From the NCBI GenBank assembly GCA_023411395.1, contig JAEYOV010000008.1:1-62194 (forward strand): a stretch of DNA of 62,194 nucleotides. Reading direction: 5' to 3'. The DNA is from Bacillota bacterium. Lineage in GTDB: Bacteria; Bacillota; Clostridia; Christensenellales; Aristaeellaceae. The notes below the pieces were generated by a model. That model was not told the origin of the DNA and ran no database searches. It was given only the letters and a program-made list of their open reading frames with translations. Below, piece by piece: positions 41,740-50,930 of this stretch; the first letter of the stretch is position 1; each line of letters starts with the position of its first letter. The translations under genes were made by a program, and so were the position numbers.

Positions 41740-42147
41740 TCAGTAGGCCTCCGGCTTGCCGAGCATATAATCCACAAAGCATTTCTTCACATCCACGTAT
41801 ACCCGCTTGGAGATGGGAACGGTGTCACCGTTCATCATGTGGAATTGCTGTTTTCCCAGCACCTGAACGTAATCCATGTTGACGACATAGGCGTTGTGGG
41901 ATTTTACAAACCGCTTGTCCTTTAAATAGCAGCGCACATAATTCGAAAATGATATCCGCATCACCGTGGTGGATACGTCCCGCCCGGTCGTAAGGTGGAA
42001 CACGACCGTATGGTTTTGATACCTCATATATGCAATTTGATGGTTGGCAATCTGCGCAATACCGCCTTTGATGCGGACCAGCGCATTGGCATTCGGTGAT
42101 GCGTTATGAAACATTGCCCCCTGCACGGTACTCTCCGTTTCGTTCAT
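41740..42147 (-). CDS. stand-alone LytTR DNA-binding protein
   Basis: 135 residues: a short N-terminal tail and a LytTR domain (about 25-128, with IAYMRYQNHTVVFHLTTGRDV, RFVKSHNAYVVNMDYVQ and GDTVPISKRVYVDVKK). No receiver domain is attached. It would bind DNA as a dimer at direct repeats. No good ribosome binding site is seen before the ATG at 42147, so the start is uncertain. It is the last gene on the minus strand of the capsule locus, after the VanZ-like gene, and might regulate it. Confidence 0.75.
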   Translation of the reverse strand: MNETESTVQGAMFHNASPNANALVRIKGGIAQIANHQIAYMRYQNHTVVFHLTTGRDVSTTVMRISFSNYVRCYLKDKRFVKSHNAYVVNMDYVQVLGKQQFHMMNGDTVPISKRVYVDVKKCFVDYMLGKPEAY

Positions 42148-42270
42148 CACGTTACGTTTGAAATCGGCCGCTCAACCCGGACCGTTCCCCTTGGCACGCT
42201 CGCGCGGATGCTGCCGCCATGGGCGGGCGCATCCCGGATCATGTCACGGAAGGTGTATTTTTGACCCTGT

Positions 42271-42837
42271 TCATATCCATCCAACCTTTTTGACTTTCTC
42301 CATTTCTTTGCCCGCCGGCCCGCTATGCTTCCCCGCGCTATCGGATGGGCACGCCGGCTCATGCGCCATGGCCAATGGTTTCCTTATGGCCTTTTGCATT
42401 CTTGCCTTGTGCAAGAGCATATAAGCAATCAGCCCGATCCCTATGCCCATCAGTACACCCGCCAAATCGAACCACAAATCAATGACTTGTGACCCGCGCA
42501 GCGTGAAGGCCTGGATCGACTCATCCACCACGGCGGCAGCAAGGCCGGCAAATAAAGCGTTCACAATGTTCTGGCCGCGCATTTTCCCGGTAAGCAGAAG
42601 CAGTACCGCCATCTCCAGCCCCAGCAGCGCAAATTCCATCACATGCGCCGCCTTGCGCACAATATGCTGCGCCTCCTGCGTATCCAATGAAGGTGTGCGG
42701 AAAACATCCTCGATGATTTCCAGCACCATTTTGCTTTGTTCGTTGGACACCGCCCCGGATTGAAGGGAGTTGGACCAGATATAGAGCGCTGTAAGAAGGA
42801 TTATGCAAATGCCGGCAGACCACTTTCTTTTGTTCAT
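42271..42837 (-). CDS. VanZ-like family membrane protein
   Basis: 188 residues with four membrane helices. ESIQAFTLRGSQVIDLWFDLAGVLMGIGIGLI is the characteristic VanZ-family end (E-x-x-Q, then R-G-x-x-x-D, then D-x-x-x-N/A-x-x-G). RKAAHVMEFALLG is the conserved first motif. VanZ of enterococci gives low-level teicoplanin resistance; most family members are uncharacterised envelope proteins. The C-terminal 35 residues are polar. It follows capG by 19 bases, probably in the capsule transcript. Confidence 0.83.
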   Translation of the reverse strand: MNKRKWSAGICIILLTALYIWSNSLQSGAVSNEQSKMVLEIIEDVFRTPSLDTQEAQHIVRKAAHVMEFALLGLEMAVLLLLTGKMRGQNIVNALFAGLAAAVVDESIQAFTLRGSQVIDLWFDLAGVLMGIGIGLIAYMLLHKARMQKAIRKPLAMAHEPACPSDSAGKHSGPAGKEMEKVKKVGWI

Positions 42838-42856
42838 GAAAAACTCCAGTATCCGT

Positions 42857-43978
42857 TTATTTCAGCCAGACCGCTTTATTCACAATATGCGTATAGCTTT
42901 GGATCAGCTTGACAACCTTCACCGACACGTTCGTATCCGCGTAATCCTCAGCCATGACCGACGGCTCATGCTTCATGGAAACCGCCAGTTCCACCGCCTG
43001 TTCCACATCCCTGGTTTGGATGCCGCCGATCACCACCGTACCCTTGTCCAGCACCTCCGGGCGCTCTGTCGACGTGCGGATCAGCACACCGGCGAAATGA
43101 AGCATGGCGCTTTCCTCGGAAAGCGTGCCGCTGTCTGACAAAACACAATAGCTGCCTATTTGAAGCCTGTTGTAATCCGTAAAGCCGAACGGTTTCAAGT
43201 TTCTCACCAATGGATGGAACTGAAAACCCCTCGCCTCAATCCATTTCCGGGATCGGGGATGGGTGGAATACACCACCGGCATCTGGTACTTTTCGGCCAT
43301 ATGGTTGATGGCGGCCATCAAAGCCATAAAATGTTCCTCGTTGTCGATGTTTTCTTCCCGGTGCGCCGAAACCACAAAGTATTTTCCTTCCGTTAGGCCC
43401 AGGCGCTCCACGACATCGCTTTTGTCGATTTTATCCCTGTGTGCTTCCAGCACCTCCCGCATGGGCGATCCGGTAACAAAGATCGTTTTCCCATCGATGC
43501 CTTCCGACAAAAGATAGCGCCGGCTGTGCTCCGTGTAAGGCAAATTGATGTCCGCGATATGATCCACAATCTTTCTGTTGATCATTTCGCTCACATTCCA
43601 ATCCCAGCAGCGGTTGCCGGCCTCCATATGGAAGATTGGTATTTTGAGCCTTTTGGCGGAGATGGCGGACAAGGCGGAATTGGTATCGCCAAGGATCAGC
43701 ACTGCGTTGGGCATCTCCTTTACCATCACCCCGTAGGACTTGGCGATGATATTCCCCATGGTTTCGCCCAGGTGGGCGCCGGCGGCATCCAGATAGTAAT
43801 CCGGCGCGCGCAGCGCAAGATCCTCAAAAAAGATCTGATTGAGCGTATAATCCCAATTCTGCCCTGTATGGACAACCACATGATCAAAATACCTGTCCGC
43901 GCATTTCATCACCGACGACAGGCGGATGATTTCCGGCCTTGTGCCGATAACGGTCATCAGCTTCAGCTTTTGTGCCAC
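42857..43978 (-). CDS. capG: UDP-GlcNAc 2-epimerase-type enzyme, UDP-L-FucNAc synthesis (CapG/FnlC)
   Basis: 373 residues, the length of Staphylococcus CapG (374). Non-hydrolysing UDP-sugar 2-epimerase fold: LMTVIGTRPEIIRLSSVM, VLGDTNSALSA (as ILGDTNSAL), HMEAGNRCWD, VVSAHREENID and LSDSGTLSEESAML. In the CapEFG pathway it converts the C4-reduced intermediate to UDP-N-acetyl-L-fucosamine. Translation starts with GTG at 43978 behind GGAGGT, one base after the capF stop. The three-gene order capE-capF-capG decides the call over ordinary wecB. Confidence 0.87.
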   Translation of the reverse strand: MAQKLKLMTVIGTRPEIIRLSSVMKCADRYFDHVVVHTGQNWDYTLNQIFFEDLALRAPDYYLDAAGAHLGETMGNIIAKSYGVMVKEMPNAVLILGDTNSALSAISAKRLKIPIFHMEAGNRCWDWNVSEMINRKIVDHIADINLPYTEHSRRYLLSEGIDGKTIFVTGSPMREVLEAHRDKIDKSDVVERLGLTEGKYFVVSAHREENIDNEEHFMALMAAINHMAEKYQMPVVYSTHPRSRKWIEARGFQFHPLVRNLKPFGFTDYNRLQIGSYCVLSDSGTLSEESAMLHFAGVLIRTSTERPEVLDKGTVVIGGIQTRDVEQAVELAVSMKHEPSVMAEDYADTNVSVKVVKLIQSYTHIVNKAVWLK

Positions 43979-43979
43979 G

Positions 43980-45089
43980 CTATACCTCCAGTGAATACGT
44001 ATCGGGCTTTTCAGGATCAAAGCACTCACTGGCCCACATGATGGTTACCAGGTCGGTATCCCCGAGGTTTTCAATATGGTGCGTATATCCTGTGGGGATA
44101 TCCACCACTTCGATCCTGCCGCCATCCACAAAGTATTCCAGTACCTGATCCCCGCCGACTTTCCGGAACCGGATAACGCCCCTGCCTGAAACGACAATGA
44201 ACTTTTCATTCTTGCTGTGGTGCCAGTGGTTTCCCTTTGTGATGCCCGGTTTTGATATGTTCACCGAAATCTGCCCCCGCTCCTTGGTGCGGAATATCTC
44301 GGTAAAGGAGCCCCGGTGATCCGCATGCATCTTCAGGGGATAATTGAATTCATCCTCCGGCAAATAGGACAAATAGGTGGCATACAAATCTTTTGTGAAT
44401 GCGCCGCCCATATCGGGAATGAAGCGCGTTTCGCGGGATGCCTTAAAGGAATGGATCAGCTCCGCAATATGCCCCACCGAAGCCTTGTGCACGGGCTCCA
44501 CATAACAAAAACGGTCTCTGCGGTTGGCCCCGCCCCCCATGGCCTGGATCAGCTCCCCAACCACGTCGTCAATATAGACCAATTGCATTTGCGCCGCGGG
44601 ATCATTCACCACAACCGGCAGCCCGTGCGCAATATTATGGCAGAACGTGGCCACAACGCTGTTGTAGTTGGGCCGGCACCACTTGCCAAACACGTTGGGC
44701 AGCCGGTAGACATAGACAGGGATGCCCTGTTCCTCTCCATGCGCAAAAACCAGGTCCTCCCCGGCTTTTTTGCTTTGGCCATAGAGGTTGTCAAGCTCTG
44801 CCTGTATGGACGATGTGACGATAACAGGCGCCTTGCTTCCATGACGTTTCAGGGTATCCAGAAGGGTTGAGGTAAAGCCGCAATTCCCTTCCATGAATTC
44901 TTCCGCCCTTTGCGGGCGGTTCACCCCCGCCAGGTGAAACACGAAATCGCAATCCCTACAGTAACCATCCAATAGCGCCGGGTCCGTATCCACATCAAAC
45001 AGATACGTTTCCATAGCCTCCAGCTTCGTGAGCGTAGCTGTGAGGTTCCTCCCGATAAAGCCGTTTGCGCCTGTAATCAATGCTTTCAT
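43980..45089 (-). CDS. capF: bifunctional reductase CapF, UDP-L-FucNAc synthesis
   Basis: 369 residues, the same as Staphylococcus aureus CapF. The N-terminal SDR domain (ALITGANGFIGRNLTATL, the NADPH loop) reduces the 4-keto sugar. The C-terminal cupin (about 245-369; HADHRGSFTEIF, GNHWHHSKNEKFIVVSGRGVIRF) binds zinc and epimerises C3. GGGGGA lies before ATG 45089. The first 95 bases overlap the end of capE, a larger overlap than expected. Confidence 0.92.
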   Translation of the reverse strand: MKALITGANGFIGRNLTATLTKLEAMETYLFDVDTDPALLDGYCRDCDFVFHLAGVNRPQRAEEFMEGNCGFTSTLLDTLKRHGSKAPVIVTSSIQAELDNLYGQSKKAGEDLVFAHGEEQGIPVYVYRLPNVFGKWCRPNYNSVVATFCHNIAHGLPVVVNDPAAQMQLVYIDDVVGELIQAMGGGANRRDRFCYVEPVHKASVGHIAELIHSFKASRETRFIPDMGGAFTKDLYATYLSYLPEDEFNYPLKMHADHRGSFTEIFRTKERGQISVNISKPGITKGNHWHHSKNEKFIVVSGRGVIRFRKVGGDQVLEYFVDGGRIEVVDIPTGYTHHIENLGDTDLVTIMWASECFDPEKPDTYSLEV

Positions 45090-46134
45090 GCCGAATCCCC
45101 CATGCGGTAAGTTCATCCTGTATGTATTTTAGGGATAGCAGTTTTTCCTTCACCTGACCTACGCTGAGCAATTGGGTGTTGTTGCTGTTGAACTCAGTCA
45201 GCACCCGCCGGTCCTGATTCCCCTGAATGAAGTATTTATCATAGTTGAGGTCGCGTGTGTCCGCCGGCACACGGTAAAAATCACCCATGTCAATTGCGTG
45301 TGCGCATTCCTCGTTGGTCAGCAGCGTTTCGTACATTTTCTCCCCATGGCGGATGCCGATGATATGTATGTCATTGTCTGCCTGGAACACCTCCTTCACC
45401 GCCTGCGCCAGCACGCCGATGGTGCAGGACGGCGCCTTTTGCACCAATATGTCCCCCGGCTGGGCGTTTTCAAAGGCAAACAGCACCAGGTCCACCGCTT
45501 CTTCCAGGCTCATAATGAACCGGGTCATCATAGGCTCCGTAACAGTCAGTGGCTTTCCTGCTTTCATTTGCTCAATAAAAAGGGGGATCACCGATCCCCT
45601 GGAGCACATCACGTTTCCATACCGCGTACAACAGATCAAGGTCTTTTCAGGGTCCACCGTTCGCGCCTTGGCCACCACCACCTTCTCCATCATGGCTTTG
45701 GATGTTCCCATGGCATTGACGGGATAGGCGGCTTTGTCGGTCGACAGGCAGATCACCTTTTTAACCCCGGCTTCGATGGCCGCCGTCAGCACGTTATCCG
45801 TACCGATGACATTGGTCTTCACCGCCTCCAAAGGGAAGAACTCGCAGGATGGCACCTGCTTGAGCGCCGCCGCGTGGAAAATGTAGTCCACACTGTGCAT
45901 GGCGTTTTTCACAGAGGCGGGATCGCGCACATCGCCGATGTAAAACTTGATCTTGCCGCACACTTCGGGATGCTTCGCCTGGAATTCATGACGCATATCG
46001 TCCTGCTTCTTTTCATCGCGGGAGAAGATGCGGAGTTCATTAATGTCTGTTCCAAGGAAACGGTTTAGCACAGCGTTACCGAAAGAACCAGTTCCACCAA
46101 TGATAAGTAGATTCTTCTCAGTAAACATGCTCAT
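44995..46134 (-). CDS. capE: UDP-GlcNAc 4,6-dehydratase/5-epimerase CapE (FnlA), with extended tail
   Basis: 379 residues from the preferred start. SDR fold: IIGGTGSFGNAVL, the nucleotide loop, and STDKAAYPVNAMGTSKAMME, where the usual Tyr of Y-x3-K is Met, as in CapE and WbpM-type dehydratases. It makes the 4-keto-6-deoxy sugar and sets up the L-configuration for FucNAc. The family normally ends near YIQDEL; here 37 more residues continue into capF, giving the 95-base overlap. The start is uncertain: AAAAGGA favours 46134, while an ATG at 46173 overlaps the flippase stop by four bases. Confidence 0.88.
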   Translation of the reverse strand: MSMFTEKNLLIIGGTGSFGNAVLNRFLGTDINELRIFSRDEKKQDDMRHEFQAKHPEVCGKIKFYIGDVRDPASVKNAMHSVDYIFHAAALKQVPSCEFFPLEAVKTNVIGTDNVLTAAIEAGVKKVICLSTDKAAYPVNAMGTSKAMMEKVVVAKARTVDPEKTLICCTRYGNVMCSRGSVIPLFIEQMKAGKPLTVTEPMMTRFIMSLEEAVDLVLFAFENAQPGDILVQKAPSCTIGVLAQAVKEVFQADNDIHIIGIRHGEKMYETLLTNEECAHAIDMGDFYRVPADTRDLNYDKYFIQGNQDRRVLTEFNSNNTQLLSVGQVKEKLLSLKYIQDELTAWGIRHESIDYRRKRLYREEPHSYAHEAGGYGNVSV

Positions 46135-46169
46135 GAATACATCAATTCCTTTTCTAAGTACTCCAGAAA

Positions 46170-47528
46170 TCATGCGTACGCTGGATTAATTTTCTTTTTC
46201 AAATAACCGTTAAACCAAATTGTTTGAACTATGCAATATGGAAGAATTGCAATGGTATTCGCTACTATGATTGCAATATAACTGTTAGTCAGTCTGGCAA
46301 AAAGATAAGCCATTAGGATGTTAAGAAGAGAACCGCCGGTAAGGAAGATCGTTTGAATCTTCAATTCACAAAGTCCATTTGCAAAGCAGGTGATAATGCT
46401 AGACCAGATATACACTGAACCAGAAATTGCAAACATGGTCGCGTATGCATAATTCACTTTGATCGACTTCTCTTGCAACCAGATATTGAATATGTATTGC
46501 AATACCGTGACCAAAGCAAACTCACCAATAACAGCCAGCCAGCCAATTCTTACCAGTTTCATATATAGTTTTTTCATCCAGCTATACTTTTTTTCGGATT
46601 GTGCCTTGGTAACTGCTGACCAGATAGGTTGCGTGATTATTAATACAACTGCTCCAACCAAAGAAAATATTTTGTAATATATTTGATACTCAACGACGGC
46701 AGCATTGTTAATAAATAACGAAATCAAGTAGTTATTTGTACTATTGAGAACCATAGCCATTATTTGTAGCCATAGAAAAGCCCCTCCAATTTTAAGTATG
46801 GCTATTGCATAGTTTTTTTCACAGTATTTAATGGATGGCTTTGCCTTTTTTAATATTGTATTGAAGACTATGAAAGTCGCAAAAAGCAGTGGTAGGTTAA
46901 CGGAGACCAAATATGCTAATGCTAATCTTACTATATCGTTATTTTCTCCTTTACTGTTGCAATATGTCACAAACAGCAACATCAAAAGACTAGTAAGGAA
47001 GTTAAATAATCCTGGAACAAATGCTTTCTGAAGAGCATAGAGGATTGATGAAATCAACTGTAGAGTGAATTGTAAAACAAGGCTTAAGAGCAAAATGGTA
47101 ATGGCTTTGCTAAGTATTTGACTATCAAGCATTTCTGTTGAAATATTAAAAACTTTATTCCAGCTAATAAATTGAGATAATACTACAATAATACAAATTA
47201 CTACAACCGACATAGCCGCCAGAAATAAATATGATGAAGATATATACTTCTTCACTTTTTCATTGTCTCTTTCAGCAAGGGATTCAACCAATTTATTTCT
47301 CAATCCATTACCAATCCCCATATCACAATTCAATATCCATGCAAGTACAGAAAGAACAACAAACCAAATTCCAAGCTGTTCCTGACTATTGAAATAGCGG
47401 AGATAGGCTGGCGTCGTTAACAGAGTTATTAATAGGGATAGTCCTTTGACACCAAAGGAACCTATTGCATTGATAATAATTATTCTAGTATTTTCATCCT
47501 TGCTTTTCAGCTTATCAAGTATCTTCAT
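46170..47528 (-). CDS. wzx: polysaccharide flippase (Wzx-like, MATE/oligosaccharidyl-lipid superfamily)
   Basis: 452 residues, about twelve membrane helices, with the N-terminal pattern of Wzx proteins (IIINAIGSFGVKGLSLLITLLTTPAYLRYF, DMGIGNGLRNKL). It would flip the lipid-linked repeat unit across the membrane. AGGAGA lies 11 bases upstream of the start. The gene is AT-rich, much unlike loaP, capF and the biosynthetic genes around it, and marks the right boundary of the acquired central cassette (its 3' end is near 46170). The start of capE overlaps or nearly overlaps its stop. Confidence 0.86.
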   Translation of the reverse strand: MKILDKLKSKDENTRIIIINAIGSFGVKGLSLLITLLTTPAYLRYFNSQEQLGIWFVVLSVLAWILNCDMGIGNGLRNKLVESLAERDNEKVKKYISSSYLFLAAMSVVVICIIVVLSQFISWNKVFNISTEMLDSQILSKAITILLLSLVLQFTLQLISSILYALQKAFVPGLFNFLTSLLMLLFVTYCNSKGENNDIVRLALAYLVSVNLPLLFATFIVFNTILKKAKPSIKYCEKNYAIAILKIGGAFLWLQIMAMVLNSTNNYLISLFINNAAVVEYQIYYKIFSLVGAVVLIITQPIWSAVTKAQSEKKYSWMKKLYMKLVRIGWLAVIGEFALVTVLQYIFNIWLQEKSIKVNYAYATMFAISGSVYIWSSIITCFANGLCELKIQTIFLTGGSLLNILMAYLFARLTNSYIAIIVANTIAILPYCIVQTIWFNGYLKKKINPAYA

Positions 47529-47601
47529 TTATTCGTATATCTCCTATCCATTACTTGTCTAATATTATATATTTATAATATATTGCCAATGCTTATTCAA
47601 A

Positions 47602-48336
47602 TCATTTCTCCAATTGCATCCGTAATAATTTTACATCTTCAAACATCTCAGCATGTGCTTTAATCCATGATTCGTTTTTATTCCACCACTTCAAATCAAG
47701 GAGAAAGCTTATATCAAAATCATCGAAACGGTACCTGATTACTTTTGCCGGAACACCACCGACAATTGCATATGGAGGCACGTCTTTTGTCACTACTGCC
47801 CCAGCTGCAACAATAGCCCCATCCCCTACGGTTATTCCTTCAAGCAATATCACGTTTGCGCCGATCCACACATCATTACCTATGATATTGGAAAAATTGC
47901 CTTCTCCATCTGCAAAGCGAAATTCGTTATATTTTTGCCCTTTAACAAAAGTAGTTCCTAGCTGCATTAACTGAGAAAAAAAGACTGGGCTTGTAGAAAC
48001 GAAAGTTGATGCAGGATGTTCTCCTAGAATATTCTTCACATAAGGGCCAATACTTGAATACCGTCCAATTTTTGTTTGTACTAGAATTGAATGATCCGCT
48101 AAATATGAAAATGCTCCCATTTCAGATTTTAAGAAGGTTGCAGAGTTAGCCAACTTGTTAAATCCTTCGAACTTGCTATAAAAGTCTGTCACGCTTCCTC
48201 TATCAAACATGACTTGCGTTTTTCTATTTAGCCTATATTTGTGAAAACAGATTAAAATTTTTCTTATCACTCCATAAACTGATTTCAATAAAATACTTTT
48301 TTTGTAAATATCCTTTATTCTTATTTGTTGTATCAT
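47602..48336 (-). CDS. hexapeptide-repeat O-acetyltransferase
   Basis: 244 residues. The C-terminal half is a left-handed beta-helix of hexapeptide repeats with the acetyl-CoA-binding coil (GNDVWIGANVILLEGITVGDGAIVAAGAVVTKDVPPYAIVGGVPAKVIRYRF), as in CatB/Vat-type acetyltransferases of polysaccharide loci. The N-terminal 75 residues are not conserved by eye. It probably acetylates a sugar of the capsule repeat. GAGAGG precedes ATG 48336; a GTG three codons earlier sits too near it. AT-rich like its neighbours. Confidence 0.83.
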   Translation of the reverse strand: MIQQIRIKDIYKKSILLKSVYGVIRKILICFHKYRLNRKTQVMFDRGSVTDFYSKFEGFNKLANSATFLKSEMGAFSYLADHSILVQTKIGRYSSIGPYVKNILGEHPASTFVSTSPVFFSQLMQLGTTFVKGQKYNEFRFADGEGNFSNIIGNDVWIGANVILLEGITVGDGAIVAAGAVVTKDVPPYAIVGGVPAKVIRYRFDDFDISFLLDLKWWNKNESWIKAHAEMFEDVKLLRMQLEK

Positions 48337-48413
48337 TACATTCACCTCTCAAATAATCTAATTCTCAATAACCATGCTCCTGAGAGTTCCCCTTACTTCT
48401 AGAATCTCATTTT

Positions 48414-49676
48414 TTATGTCTGCAATTCACATGCAAATGCACTCCGTACATTATTTGAGGCTGCGCCATAGAAAACCAACATATATAGAATAAGATTGAA
48501 AATAATATCCTCATTTGATAATGCAACAACAAATAAAAAGAACAGAGTCACTATAAGCAATTTATTTCGTGAAAAGCTTTTCCAAAACTTATATATCATC
48601 ACTCCACAGACTGAAGTAAACCATATTCCATGAACAGCGAGCATTTTTAAGATGGTATTTGTATTATCGCCAGCAATTATATCGCATATAATAGATATTC
48701 TGCTGAAATTTCGCTCAACATACCCATACCCAGCGCCGAAAAACAAATGCTTGATGTTATCAAAGAATATGTGTAGGTTTACCAGTATTGATCCAACTCG
48801 AGAATTAGCAGAAGAATTTGGAGAATAAAATTTGTCGAAAACCAAATTATATATGGAGTTTTCAAAAAGCAAAAGTAGACCTGACAATAGAAGAAATATC
48901 GTAATGAGAAACTTAAATTGGAAGTACCTAACACCATTTTGTTTTGCTAGTAAGAATGCTCCCATAACCAGAATCAGCAATATATAACCTGCTGACGATA
49001 ATGTGCTTAGAATAGTTGATATAAAAATACTAATTCTCTTAATTCTAATTCTCTTATCGCCGAATAATTCGAAAATCAATGCTATCGTTAGAAAAATTGC
49101 ATAGACTCCTGGTTCCCTAAATATTCCATAATTCCTATAAGGAACATACGGTGTCGTGGTCATCGCTAGTGAAAAAAATAAGTTATAGAACTTGTGACCT
49201 GACTTATTCTCAATAATTGGGAAGATCGATAACATAGGATAAGCGAATAAATATATCGCCGAAACAACAAGGGAAAAAACAGAAATACACAAAATTGTTT
49301 TGACATAATGTTCTACAAACTTGTGAAAATCTAACTGAGCAGATAATAAGAGCGCTGTAAAAAATGTTACGATTTCGAAAAAATATTTCGTCGGTTCATC
49401 ACCACTTAGAATTAGAGTTAATAATGCAAAGAGACTAATAAAAATAAATACTATTAATGGCTTTTTTTGTATGATTGTCCTTTTTTTGATTGATGTATAT
49501 AACAGCTGCAGGCAGAGAAACACTAGAACAATATTTTTCAACCAGAACATTGCATTGTTTTTATTTGTACCAAATAAAAGTGTGTCTTGAGAAAAATATA
49601 GTAAAATGAATATGCTAAAGAAACCTGTTGATGCTATTTGAATATCATTAGTAATTACCAACATTTTCACCTTCAT
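48414..49676 (-). CDS. wzy: polysaccharide polymerase (Wzy-like)
   Basis: 420 residues, about ten to twelve membrane helices, low sequence conservation and AT-rich DNA: the usual profile of a Wzy polymerase, which joins repeat units outside the membrane. Loop segments (for example GYGYVERNFSRISIICDIIAGDNTNTILKMLAVHGIWFTSVCGVM) resemble the large periplasmic loop of O-antigen polymerases. The assignment rests on topology and location between a flippase and glycosyltransferases. It overlaps the preceding glycosyltransferase by 29 bases (or 17 if ATG 49664 is used). Confidence 0.72.
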   Translation of the reverse strand: MKVKMLVITNDIQIASTGFFSIFILLYFSQDTLLFGTNKNNAMFWLKNIVLVFLCLQLLYTSIKKRTIIQKKPLIVFIFISLFALLTLILSGDEPTKYFFEIVTFFTALLLSAQLDFHKFVEHYVKTILCISVFSLVVSAIYLFAYPMLSIFPIIENKSGHKFYNLFFSLAMTTTPYVPYRNYGIFREPGVYAIFLTIALIFELFGDKRIRIKRISIFISTILSTLSSAGYILLILVMGAFLLAKQNGVRYFQFKFLITIFLLLSGLLLLFENSIYNLVFDKFYSPNSSANSRVGSILVNLHIFFDNIKHLFFGAGYGYVERNFSRISIICDIIAGDNTNTILKMLAVHGIWFTSVCGVMIYKFWKSFSRNKLLIVTLFFLFVVALSNEDIIFNLILYMLVFYGAASNNVRSAFACELQT

Positions 49677-50865
49677 ATATCATCTTTAACATCTCTGCAC
49701 ATACGTTCTGTTTGTATAAGCTAAGCTTATATGCGTCAAATTTCTTTTTCCTAGCTTCTTTCTCTTCTTCCAAACAAGCTTCACATATGCATTCAGCTAA
49801 TTCATCTGGCTTTGAGCCTCGTGGCACATACAGGAAATCTTTGTAAATCTCTTTCATTCCATCAAGCATATAAGCAACAACAGGATTCCCGCTTAATAGA
49901 TACTCTATATTTTTTGATGGAAATGAATATTTGGTGTATTCTTCATTATTGAGTCTTGGATTTACTAAAACATTTGCCATCTGTATACATGCCCGAACTT
50001 CTGATACGGGTAATTGTCCTTTATAGATGATTCTGCTATCCACACGACTTGCATCAAGAACATAATCTAGTGCATCACCTTTACCACAAAAAATCAATCT
50101 ATATTCCTTATCCTTAATTAAGCGAAATGCGTCGGTTAAATCTATGACACCAAATCTTTGGTTAATTTTCCCGGCATAAACAACATACTTTTCATTCTGT
50201 TTCTTTTCGATAGATTCGACAGGTTTCTTTTCATCTTCATCATCAATAATACCCTCTACTATCATATATGGTCGATTTTTGACATGAAGAACATCCTTCA
50301 TTTGTTCTGTTAACAGAACAAATGAATCGACATTTTCCATTAGGCCATTCATATGATAAATATCGAGTTTTTTTAAGAAATCGTATATATTGCTTTTCTC
50401 TTTATTCAGATTCATATATTGAGGTAGATCTGGTACCACAAGGCAAATCTTAATATCTCTATCCTTTCTTTTTGCATAAACAGCTGCTTCAATAAACGGC
50501 GTATGGGCACTATAAACTATGATCAGTTTCTTATCTGAAGCAAAAGAAATGTATTGCCTAATAGCTTTCTTTATAGCTTTGGTTCGCGAGATATTTCTTA
50601 TGCCCCATACGTTGTTAAATCTAACGTATTCATATTCATCTTGTTGATGCTCAAAACCATTGAAATAGGCCTTCTTGTAATACTTTGGAAAAGCTCCAAT
50701 GAATGGAGCAGAAACGACATGCAAACTAATTCCATTCTTTTTAAGCCCTGAGATTAATCTCTCTTGAAAAATGTTGGCAGAATATTCCACGCTAGACTTG
50801 CTATTGCTAATCACTTCTTCCTCGTTCACTTTTGCAAAAACTCCACCCAAGAAAAGCGCTTGCAT
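49648..50865 (-). CDS. GT4-like glycosyltransferase
   Basis: 405 residues with the GT-B architecture: an N-terminal Rossmann half and a C-terminal half with VVYAGKINQRFGVIDLTDAFRLI, YRLIFCGKGDAL and SFPSKNIEYLLSGNPVVAYM, the nucleotide-sugar-binding E/P-x-K-x-x-E-Y segment of GT4. It adds one sugar of the repeat unit; donor and acceptor unknown. GAGGAGG precedes the start. AT-rich. Confidence 0.84.
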   Translation of the reverse strand: MQALFLGGVFAKVNEEEVISNSKSSVEYSANIFQERLISGLKKNGISLHVVSAPFIGAFPKYYKKAYFNGFEHQQDEYEYVRFNNVWGIRNISRTKAIKKAIRQYISFASDKKLIIVYSAHTPFIEAAVYAKRKDRDIKICLVVPDLPQYMNLNKEKSNIYDFLKKLDIYHMNGLMENVDSFVLLTEQMKDVLHVKNRPYMIVEGIIDDEDEKKPVESIEKKQNEKYVVYAGKINQRFGVIDLTDAFRLIKDKEYRLIFCGKGDALDYVLDASRVDSRIIYKGQLPVSEVRACIQMANVLVNPRLNNEEYTKYSFPSKNIEYLLSGNPVVAYMLDGMKEIYKDFLYVPRGSKPDELAECICEACLEEEKEARKKKFDAYKLSLYKQNVCAEMLKMIYEGENVGNY

Positions 50866-50930
50866 ATCGTCCTCCTCATTTATCCTTGAAAGAGCATTTC
50901 ATATATCTGTTCTAACTGTATCAATCTGAT

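Noticed and set aside
42147..42362. 71-codon frame between the VanZ-like and LytTR genes
   Set aside because: Overlaps the VanZ-like C-terminus in another frame, is arginine-rich, and has no ribosome site. Considered as a lost receiver domain for LytTR but shows no such motif.
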